The notes beneath the pieces were generated by a model that saw nothing but the letters and a program-made list of their open reading frames with translations, made no database searches and was not told the origin of the DNA. From IMG/VR virus record IMGVR_UViG_3300045972_000132, positions 35,408 to 99,407 of that record: 64,000 bases of DNA. One strand, written 5' to 3'. Below are positions 18,590 through 25,889 of the stretch, piece by piece. How positions within the stretch are numbered: position 1 is the first letter of the stretch; every line of letters begins with the position of its first letter. Position numbers and translations under genes: made by a program. This DNA is from a virus.

Positions 18590-18618
18590 GTGACTTTACT
18601 TCACTTTTGATGTATACT
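18590..18618 (+). promoter_or_regulatory. Sigma70-like promoter with inverted-repeat operator (site 2)
   Basis: -35 GTGACT (18590-18595), 17-bp spacer, -10 TATACT (18613-18618). The box TACTTCA-CTTT-TGATGTA (18597-18614) differs by one base from the perfect palindrome of site 1. It lies at the same place relative to the -10. It drives the fiber gene at 18644, whose leader carries AGGGG. Confidence 0.7.
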
Positions 18619-18643
18619 TTTCAAGTCAGGGGTTATTTAAAAA

Positions 18644-19705
18644 ATGGCATATACACTTGAAAAAACTTGGCAATACGCTCCCAATATTCCGCCTAGCGAT
18701 ATCTCATCTGTTACAGCACTACAGAAAAGCTATTTATGGTTTATTAAGGCAGCCTTAACGGGTCAGACTGGTGGCCTCTCGGCTGGTCTCTGGACTTGTT
18801 ATTATTCATGTGATGGTACTACAGCCGGAACTGCTGGGGACGGAATAGACCGGTGGACGGCATCCTACGACGCCACCAAGATTGTAAATGCTAATGCGGG
18901 AAGTGCCCACTCTTGGATGGTGCTTCGTAGCCCCGCCAACTTTGTCAGAACCGGTGTCTACCTTTACATGATCATCGATGTCGTAGCCAGCACCAACGCA
19001 CTGACACTGACATTCTGTGTGGGTGCGCCCACGGCTGGGAGCACTACAGCCGCACCTACACAAGGTGCATCGGCTTGGCACCACACCGGGATCCAGTGGT
19101 CCGACGGTACACTTACCCAACATTTTCATTGCTCTCTCTCTTCAGAGGGTGCGTTCTTCCTGTTCAACAGTAAGGACACTACCTACTTTGTAATGGGTGG
19201 ACTAATTGTGTCCAAGCTCGCAGATACGCGCACGCTCGACACCGTACCAGTAGTCTCGTTCATCAGTTACGGGTCCTCATCCCCTGGTGCGTTCGGTATC
19301 CCCTCCGAGACGTACAGTACAATGGGCATCCAAGCCTATCGCCTTGCTGGAGTGTCCGGCTTTGGGTGGGGTAGTAGCTATGGTGGAGGCGAGCAGTCTG
19401 TTTGTGTTCTGTTATACAACATTCTAGACACGTTTACAGGTGGCCGACAACCGCTTGCGACCAACCTTTCTTACGCCCAGTTCTACGATTCGTTTGAGAC
19501 TACATCGGGTACTGATTTGCCTGTGTATCTATTCTGCCCTGCCGGGCAGGCTGGAGGATGGACTATCAAAGGCCGCGTACCTGACCTTCGTATTTGCAGC
19601 TCAAATGGTATCAATGTCGGGTCTGTTGCTCCTGGGCCTGCTGGACCTGTTACTACAATTTCAATGGGTGCAACTTGGTTCCCGACCGGTGCTGCGCTGG
19701 TATAG
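18644..19705 (+). CDS. Fiber / virion surface protein, module A copy 1
   Basis: 353 residues, not assigned to a named family. The N-terminus (YTLEKTWQYAPNIPP, then YLWFIKAALTGQTGG) parallels that of the gene at 20419 (TTWERTWQTLPNNTP, then YAFWFFKAFLTGTGG), and both have an HSW(M/Y)VL(R/K)SPA segment near residue 90-110. They are clear paralogs. The composition is Gly/Ser/Thr-rich and beta-like, with no signal peptide. The downstream gene is also duplicated, so the pair acts as a unit, probably an adhesin with its partner. Confidence 0.6.
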   Translation: MAYTLEKTWQYAPNIPPSDISSVTALQKSYLWFIKAALTGQTGGLSAGLWTCYYSCDGTTAGTAGDGIDRWTASYDATKIVNANAGSAHSWMVLRSPANFVRTGVYLYMIIDVVASTNALTLTFCVGAPTAGSTTAAPTQGASAWHHTGIQWSDGTLTQHFHCSLSSEGAFFLFNSKDTTYFVMGGLIVSKLADTRTLDTVPVVSFISYGSSSPGAFGIPSETYSTMGIQAYRLAGVSGFGWGSSYGGGEQSVCVLLYNILDTFTGGRQPLATNLSYAQFYDSFETTSGTDLPVYLFCPAGQAGGWTIKGRVPDLRICSSNGINVGSVAPGPAGPVTTISMGATWFPTGAALV

Positions 19706-19708
19706 CCG

Positions 19709-20149
19709 ATGGCCTACGTCAATCACAACCACGCAGAGGCCGCACCTACTGATGCCCAAGTACAGTCACGCTTCCCGTACTACCGCCAATTCATTTTGGG
19801 CCGCGTAGGGCTTGGCAGTTTCAGCGGGGCTGTTTCTTATACTCCTCCCATACCCACTATTACAAATATATTACCTCCATCCCCTACCATTCTACCTCCT
19901 AATTCTTCTATTCAGTTTGACGCCATTGCCCTTGGGGTTCTCAAGAAGACTATCATTATGGTTCAGATGGGTACCTCATACGAAGTCATCTTCGACGGAG
20001 ACTCCTTCGCTCCTAATTATGTTGGTAGTGTTAAATCCACGATTTCCAATGGCTTTAGATTCACGGTCGCCCGAATAGGTGGTTGGCTATCTACCTCTAT
20101 ATCTTTAAACATCTTTGCAATCGATGGATTTGCCCAAATAGCCCCGTAG
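19709..20149 (+). CDS. Fiber-associated protein, module B copy 1
   Basis: 146 residues. The C-terminal half (VIFDGDSFAPNY, then FTVARIGGWLSTSISLNIFAIDGFAQ) matches the C-terminal half of the gene at 21579 (VVFDGYVFTVRY, then IQRKDGWPTGATVSLRAIAIDTYGQ). Both follow a module A gene within a few bases. The N-terminus is His/Ala-rich with YYRQFILGR. Its function is unknown; it may be a tip, collar or chaperone for the preceding fiber. Confidence 0.55.
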   Translation: MAYVNHNHAEAAPTDAQVQSRFPYYRQFILGRVGLGSFSGAVSYTPPIPTITNILPPSPTILPPNSSIQFDAIALGVLKKTIIMVQMGTSYEVIFDGDSFAPNYVGSVKSTISNGFRFTVARIGGWLSTSISLNIFAIDGFAQIAP

Positions 20150-20155
20150 GGAGAG

Positions 20156-20184
20156 GTGACTCTACTTCACTTTTGATGTATAGT
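20156..20184 (+). promoter_or_regulatory. Sigma70-like promoter with inverted-repeat operator (site 3)
   Basis: -35 GTGACT (20156-20161), 17-bp spacer, -10 TATAGT (20179-20184). The box TACTTCA-CTTT-TGATGTA at 20163-20180 is identical to site 2. The transcript would have a 30-base leader carrying AAAAGGAG before the gene at 20221. Confidence 0.7.
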
Positions 20185-20220
20185 TATTCCAGCTAGATTC
20201 TTTATTAAAAGGAGCCGAAG

Positions 20221-20415
20221 ATGGCACTCAGCGCGAAATGCAGTGTATGTGGTAAAGACTTTGAGCAAACAAATCCAGGTGATGGATTGGTTTTCTTCGT
20301 TCTTAGGGATCAGCCAAACCCAGCCACACAATGGGAGCTACCTAGAACGTTTGCCTGCTATACTTGTATCCCTAATCTAAAAACGGCCCTTTTGGCGTTA
20401 CTACCTAAGGCTTAA
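20221..20415 (+). CDS. Small zinc-ribbon-like protein
   Basis: 64 residues. CSVC near residue 8 and CYTC near residue 48 suggest a zinc ribbon around an otherwise hydrophobic sequence. AAAAGGAG stands upstream, and it has its own promoter (site 3). It separates the two copies of the duplicated fiber module. Function unknown. Confidence 0.6.
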   Translation: MALSAKCSVCGKDFEQTNPGDGLVFFVLRDQPNPATQWELPRTFACYTCIPNLKTALLALLPKA

Positions 20416-20418
20416 TCA

Positions 20419-21567
20419 ATGGCGACTACTTGGGAACGCACTTGGCAGACGCTGCCGAATAATACTCCCGTTACTCCTGCGGATTTCTATAAGTACGCCT
20501 TCTGGTTCTTCAAGGCGTTCCTAACGGGAACAGGAGGTACCGGCACCACTGGAGCAGGTAAGTGGTCTTTATATCAGGTATGTAACTCTGTTACAGTATC
20601 TGCAACTAATCCAGTAGACCCTTATGCGACCTTCTCCGCAGGAGATTGGGTTCAGGGTACGATTGCTTACAACCTCGTAAATCCTGGTCTTACCGGGGCT
20701 GGGCTTCCGGCTCACTCTTGGTATGTTTTAAAATCTCCAGCCATGGGTACTGGACCATACTACTTAATCTTTGATTATCTTGGTCTAGACTATAGTTACT
20801 GTGGCATTTATATGACCAAGACTCCACCTACAGGTGGTACTACCACTGCCCGTCCTTCTTCTGTCATCGAAACGGGTTGGGCTGGTAACGCCGACTCTAA
20901 CTTTGGGTTAGGCGGGACCAACAACCAGTACGCCTCGTATCAGAGTTATAGCAATCAATTTTGTTACTATGGCACCCCTCAATTTATAAACGCTAGCCTC
21001 TCTACCAACGGCGACTTCTATTTCGCAATGTCCGTGCAAGGGTCAGCCACCTTTAGCAGCTTCTTCATGTTTCAAGAGCTTGCAGAATGCCAGCCCTCCG
21101 ATACCTGTAGAGCCATTATGTTTCGTCATGTAAACGGGGCCGGAGTATTTGAAGATGTTAACGGATGTGGTATTGCTTCGCGCCAGCACTGCTTTAAAAC
21201 ACTTCGTGCGGACGGTACCACTTACGCTAACTCGGGCGGTATCGCCCTCATGGGTATTGCTCCCTACGGTTCCTCCAGTATCAATAATCAGTATATGTGT
21301 GCCTATCAGTGGGATACCATTCTTGCGGGTTATGTAGATTGGCCCTACTACATCATGACAGGTGGCGCATACAACAACTATTCTCGTAAGGGTCGGCTCG
21401 TTGACTTAGTACTAACACAAACCAGTACTGATTATTATTCCGCCAATAGCGGCCTAGGGCATAAGCTGCCCATGGGTTCAGTGGAGCCGGTAAGTCCTCC
21501 GTATGCAAGTGTAGCTATTGGAGGGCAGTGGCTTCCTTGGATCTCTTCATCCGTTCCAGCAATGTAA
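20419..21567 (+). CDS. Fiber / virion surface protein, module A copy 2
   Basis: 382 residues, paralog of the gene at 18644 (see the shared TW(E/Q) start, FFKAFLTG, HSWYVLKSPA). It is rich in Tyr, Gly and Ser, with two low-complexity segments (GTGGTGTTGAG; NQYASYQSYSNQF) but no catalytic motif. It keeps the position of module A directly ahead of module B. Different loops with a conserved frame are what one expects of receptor-binding proteins diversifying after duplication. Confidence 0.6.
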   Translation: MATTWERTWQTLPNNTPVTPADFYKYAFWFFKAFLTGTGGTGTTGAGKWSLYQVCNSVTVSATNPVDPYATFSAGDWVQGTIAYNLVNPGLTGAGLPAHSWYVLKSPAMGTGPYYLIFDYLGLDYSYCGIYMTKTPPTGGTTTARPSSVIETGWAGNADSNFGLGGTNNQYASYQSYSNQFCYYGTPQFINASLSTNGDFYFAMSVQGSATFSSFFMFQELAECQPSDTCRAIMFRHVNGAGVFEDVNGCGIASRQHCFKTLRADGTTYANSGGIALMGIAPYGSSSINNQYMCAYQWDTILAGYVDWPYYIMTGGAYNNYSRKGRLVDLVLTQTSTDYYSANSGLGHKLPMGSVEPVSPPYASVAIGGQWLPWISSSVPAM

Positions 21568-21578
21568 GGTAAGTACTC

Positions 21579-22085
21579 ATGGGCGTTGTTCGTTACCAAA
21601 ATCCTCTACCAAGCGTAGCTAGACAGACCAGATATGGTGTAACTAGCTACGCCAGCGTAAGACGCCCTACTATTTATCCGCCTACCCCCTCAAGGCAGGT
21701 TAGATACGGCCAAAAAAGCTTTGCCATCGGAAGTCGTCGCCAAGGCTTCGTACCGGGATTACCAGATCTACCTATCGCCCCCTCTGTTGTTATTATTTCC
21801 CCTACAGTGGGAAACCCACTGGCTCCGTCAGACTTAATTAGGGTCAATGTAATTTACCCTAGAAGCCTTCGCAGATCTGTATTATTAGTAAATTTTGCCG
21901 AACTAGGTTCAGATGAAGTTGTCTTCGACGGATACGTTTTCACAGTCAGATATTCACTTTCCATAGTTTCCGTTGGAACGAGCAATTCACTATTCGTAAT
22001 ACAGCGTAAGGATGGCTGGCCTACAGGAGCCACCGTGTCACTAAGAGCTATCGCCATTGATACCTACGGCCAGGAGGCCGCATAA
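21579..22085 (+). CDS. Fiber-associated protein, module B copy 2
   Basis: 168 residues, paralog of the gene at 19709 in its C-terminal half. The N-terminal 75 residues are Arg/Tyr/Pro-rich with an approximate internal repeat (RQTRYGVTSYASV and RQVRYGQKSFAIG), about 40 residues apart. Its end carries AGGAGG (22072-22077), the ribosome-binding site of the next gene. Confidence 0.55.
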   Translation: MGVVRYQNPLPSVARQTRYGVTSYASVRRPTIYPPTPSRQVRYGQKSFAIGSRRQGFVPGLPDLPIAPSVVIISPTVGNPLAPSDLIRVNVIYPRSLRRSVLLVNFAELGSDEVVFDGYVFTVRYSLSIVSVGTSNSLFVIQRKDGWPTGATVSLRAIAIDTYGQEAA

Positions 22086-22086
22086 T

Positions 22087-25000
22087 ATGCCTGTATTTAC
22101 TTGGCCGGTTCTATCTCCTAGCTTGATTACGCCTACCTATGTAGACAGATCTGGTGTTTACCTCGGTATGGGTACTTTTGATACTGGATTCTTTAATTGG
22201 TCCAAATGGGCACAAATGACCCTCTGGGATCACTTGCCCATGCTATATAAGAATTCAGATGAAAATGGACTCTTGGAAGCCATGCTAGTTGGGCTTGGCG
22301 AAACTATGGAAGAGTTCCGATACAAGATATCAAAGCTAGATACCTTGAAGGATCCTCTTCTAGTCCCTACTAGTTCTGATGCTAACGAGGTCCATCTAGT
22401 TCTAGGCCCTGTCGTAGACTCTCAACCAGTAATTGATCAATCTGGTCTAAATGGTTGGGTTAGCGCACTAGGTCTGTTCACGGCCCCCACAGCAAGGTTC
22501 ACTAATGATGATGTCGGTAAGTACCTTAGGATCTCTGGAAGTGCCAATCCTCTGAACAATACCAAGGTTAAGATCTCCTCAATTATCTCAGGTACCTCTG
22601 TATATACCTATCCAAAACTAGCTACTGATGCTGTGGTTCCTGGAATTCTTTCTTGGTCAGTATCTCCTTCCGTTGATCCTGCTGCGGACTACACTACCGT
22701 TGAAATTCAAGCAGGCGATACCAGCAACATTCGTCTAGGTTGGACCTTGTGGGATGGGTTGTCTAAGAATGAAATCATAGGTAAAGACAGATTCCCAGTT
22801 GCTACTAATAACCATAACGTCTTGAGCCAAGAAGCTCTCGACGGAGTAGTTGCTCTTGGTAATGATGGGCGAACATACTTGTTCTCAAAAAAGATTGTCT
22901 TCAAGACTTCTGACAAGGGCAAGCCACTTAGTATTCGTGGTTCCAGCATTGTGTCTAACAACAATACCTTGTGGTCGGTTGGATCCCTAGTTAGCTCTGC
23001 CAACACCCCTACAGCATTCAGTGGATATAGTGGAATATCTGTAATTGATGCCGCTACTTCTGGTAGGGAGGCTGGGGTCACTCATACTTATCCGACAGTG
23101 GACGCTAACCCTATTTACTTTGCTGTCCTAAACAGACCCTTTATTTATTTGAAAAAGGGAGCCAGACCGCTAGGTATCTTGGAAAACAGCGGAGCAGATC
23201 TCTCTATTATTTCCTATACTGACGGAACAATTTCAATCCCCGGCATGTCTTTCGATGCTGTTAAGCACGTTGGTAGAGTAATTCGTATTTGGGGAACCTA
23301 TGGGGTATTTCCAACTACCGCTGCTCAATTCTTTGAAGCTAAGATTCTCTCTATTAGTGACGCTACACACGCTACCTTGGATCGAGCACTTCCGTTGGAT
23401 CCAGGTGTGTCGTTGAACTGGGAAATAAGAAGCGCACCTACGACAGATACAGCAAATGCAAGCGATACGTCAGACGTAGCTAACATGTCCGCTGTGGACA
23501 TGTATCCCCCTTCAATGGCGAGACTCCTAGCTCAAGAGTTTGGATCAGACATCTCGCTGGCAGAGCGGGAATCCCGACAGAGGGCTTGGATTGTAAATCT
23601 AATAAACTGGATTGATAAAAAAGGTACTGCGGAAGCCTATAGGATCATTGGAATTCTAAGCGGTTATCTAGTCCAAGCATCCCAGCTTTTCAGTGTCCGC
23701 TTGAGTTCAATTTACGGACAAATGCTTCCACCTAACTGTTTTTACGAACAGCCTGAATCAGTCAAGGGTCGTTTCGGAACTGATGGTGTCCTGATACTAA
23801 CCGGATCTACGATTCAATTCTACTCCCCCAGTGCGTCGTTTTATCAAATAGACATCGGTCGTTGTGTCCGATTAAGAAATTGTGCAAATCCATTTAATGC
23901 TAAACGATATACCATTAGTAACGTCCTGGACACTCACACAGTTCAATTTCTCGCGTCTGATTATGTATCAGGTGTGCAGACATTCCCAGATACTAGTACT
24001 AGCTGGGCACTGGTAGTCCTACTAACTGAAAACCCTCCTTCCGTTGCACCTTATGATGAAGTCAACTCTGATATTATGACTTCCTATGTGGGTTCGACCG
24101 CATTCTCTCCCGACATGTTCTCTTGGGATCCTAACTTTGCACCCATAATGCACGTTGGGAACGGCCCCACAGCGCCCGTTAAGATCAGTAACTCTACATT
24201 TCAAGTTACCTTGAAAGATATAACTGCTCTGGATTACTCAAGCACCTCTGGAACTATTTCCATCGGAAATACAGTTACTCAAGGATCTGCCTCTGGTACG
24301 GTAGTTTATGGGTCTAGCTCTGGTTCCGGAACCATCTGGGTCTACACTACTTCCTCAGCTCAATTCACCCCAGGTGCAGCCACCTTTACTGGAGGCAGTT
24401 TAACTATTACTTCTACCCCTATCTATACATCCGCTTCAGCGGGGGTTAGATCAGGAACTGCGGCAGTAATGGGGGATTCCCCAAATTGGACCCTAACTGA
24501 CTCCGCAGGTAGTATTTTTCATATAATCAGCCGCTCGACAGTCATCGCTGGTACACCCAATACCTACACTGCATTAATCGAATCTACATCAGTCCCAGTT
24601 ACAAATTCATCTGCCCTCTGGAAACTAACCTACGTTTGTCCAAGATTATCTGGCACAAATAGAGACTTTGCCCCAAGTGCAACCATGAAGCTTAACTACT
24701 CTTCCCAAGTAGCTCCTAATAATCCTGACATTACAGAAGAAGCATTCATAGACAGACTTGCAGCTGCAAAACCCGTTCATGTGACTTTCTATAAAAGTTC
24801 CCTAGGTAGACCCCTTCTAGGTGGTCCTACAACCTCCATCGGAGCGCCTAAATTCGGAGTTTCGGGTCTCTCTGGTATCGGTTCTAATAAATTCGGGGAT
24901 CTAATTATCTCTGACACTGGATACATCAGGACTCTAGATACCAATGGAAACGTAAAGACCGTCAAGGGCATTACAGGCGGCGCTTGGACTCCATATAAGA

Positions 25001-25857
25001 GCCGGGATCCAGTGACAGACTCCAACGGGAACATATTCTTCGCCAACTTACAGAATGTTCAAAAACTAGATCCGTTTGGAAACTTGACTGTGTTTGCGGG
25101 AAGTCCAAGCACTTCGACTGATACCGGATACATTGATGGTATCGGGACCATAGCTAGATTTACCAACATCGAGCACATGTGCATTGACTCCTCCGATAAT
25201 ATCTACGTAGCTGATACCGGCGCGTGGAACAACTCGGGCGCGTGGGGTGTACCGGGGTCTCTTATTAGAAAAATTGATAAATACGGCAATGTTACCACTT
25301 TAAGTGGTGCCTCTACTGCGGCTTACGCAGGCACGGGAGTGTCCGGATCCGGAAACTTAGCACAATGGATGCATATAAAAGGATTGCAGTGGGTAGCAGG
25401 TACCAGCACTACGCCAGAATACCTGCTAGTAACGGACTACTTGGATAAATGCATCAGTAAATATACCTTCAGTACCTCCACGGCTACCCTGTTGCTTGGC
25501 ACCCACGGAACCGGCTTTGGTTATTCTAACTTAAGTGGTGTGGTTGTTGGTCCAATTTCAAAAAATATGTATATACTGGCTGGAAACTCAGGGTTCAACT
25601 CCTCTGCAATTATTAAAATAACTTCAGCCTTAGTCGTTTCCATATATGCAGGAAATGTGTCTTCCTTGGGACACACGGATGCTGTAGGTGGAAGTGCTCT
25701 TTTTGGAAGTTTGACAGGACTTACAGTCGATCAAGATGAAACCCTGTATGTTTGCGGCCAAGATAGTATAATTAGAAGAATTGCGTACTCTCCTACGGTC
25801 GGAACGGTAACTACGATTGCCGGGGTGTATAATGTGGCAGGTTCTAACGATTACTAG
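22087..25857 (+). CDS. Large baseplate protein with C-terminal NHL-type beta-propeller
   Basis: 1256 residues. The ATG at 22087 has AGGAGG nine bases upstream; an in-frame TTG at 22057 is rejected. Residues about 30-95 (LWDHLPMLYKNSDENGLLEAML, then RYKISKLDTLKDPL) and about 480-560 (YPPSMARLLAQEFG, RAWIVNLINWIDKKGTAEAYRIIG) resemble P2 gpI-like baseplate periphery proteins. From about residue 920 to the end there are repeats of the form GxxxLxVDxxxNIYVADTxxxxIRKI(D)xxGNVTTLAG, typical of NHL blades, which bind sugars or proteins. The fusion of a baseplate part with a propeller suggests a built-in adhesin at the rim of the baseplate. Confidence 0.65.
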   Translation: MPVFTWPVLSPSLITPTYVDRSGVYLGMGTFDTGFFNWSKWAQMTLWDHLPMLYKNSDENGLLEAMLVGLGETMEEFRYKISKLDTLKDPLLVPTSSDANEVHLVLGPVVDSQPVIDQSGLNGWVSALGLFTAPTARFTNDDVGKYLRISGSANPLNNTKVKISSIISGTSVYTYPKLATDAVVPGILSWSVSPSVDPAADYTTVEIQAGDTSNIRLGWTLWDGLSKNEIIGKDRFPVATNNHNVLSQEALDGVVALGNDGRTYLFSKKIVFKTSDKGKPLSIRGSSIVSNNNTLWSVGSLVSSANTPTAFSGYSGISVIDAATSGREAGVTHTYPTVDANPIYFAVLNRPFIYLKKGARPLGILENSGADLSIISYTDGTISIPGMSFDAVKHVGRVIRIWGTYGVFPTTAAQFFEAKILSISDATHATLDRALPLDPGVSLNWEIRSAPTTDTANASDTSDVANMSAVDMYPPSMARLLAQEFGSDISLAERESRQRAWIVNLINWIDKKGTAEAYRIIGILSGYLVQASQLFSVRLSSIYGQMLPPNCFYEQPESVKGRFGTDGVLILTGSTIQFYSPSASFYQIDIGRCVRLRNCANPFNAKRYTISNVLDTHTVQFLASDYVSGVQTFPDTSTSWALVVLLTENPPSVAPYDEVNSDIMTSYVGSTAFSPDMFSWDPNFAPIMHVGNGPTAPVKISNSTFQVTLKDITALDYSSTSGTISIGNTVTQGSASGTVVYGSSSGSGTIWVYTTSSAQFTPGAATFTGGSLTITSTPIYTSASAGVRSGTAAVMGDSPNWTLTDSAGSIFHIISRSTVIAGTPNTYTALIESTSVPVTNSSALWKLTYVCPRLSGTNRDFAPSATMKLNYSSQVAPNNPDITEEAFIDRLAAAKPVHVTFYKSSLGRPLLGGPTTSIGAPKFGVSGLSGIGSNKFGDLIISDTGYIRTLDTNGNVKTVKGITGGAWTPYKSRDPVTDSNGNIFFANLQNVQKLDPFGNLTVFAGSPSTSTDTGYIDGIGTIARFTNIEHMCIDSSDNIYVADTGAWNNSGAWGVPGSLIRKIDKYGNVTTLSGASTAAYAGTGVSGSGNLAQWMHIKGLQWVAGTSTTPEYLLVTDYLDKCISKYTFSTSTATLLLGTHGTGFGYSNLSGVVVGPISKNMYILAGNSGFNSSAIIKITSALVVSIYAGNVSSLGHTDAVGGSALFGSLTGLTVDQDETLYVCGQDSIIRRIAYSPTVGTVTTIAGVYNVAGSNDY

Positions 25858-25889
25858 TTTGTGGTACCATATTTAAAAAGAGGTTCCCC

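Noticed and set aside
18644-22085. Diversity-generating retroelement behind the duplicated fiber modules
   Set aside because: No reverse transcriptase gene and no template/variable repeat pair with A-specific changes were seen; the copies differ along their whole length.
22057-22086. Upstream TTG start for the propeller protein
   Set aside because: ATG 22087 has a well-spaced AGGAGG; the TTG has none and would overlap the preceding gene.
22707-23081. 124-codon - strand frame
   Set aside because: Lies inside the long baseplate gene, with no start signals or motifs; all other genes are on the + strand.
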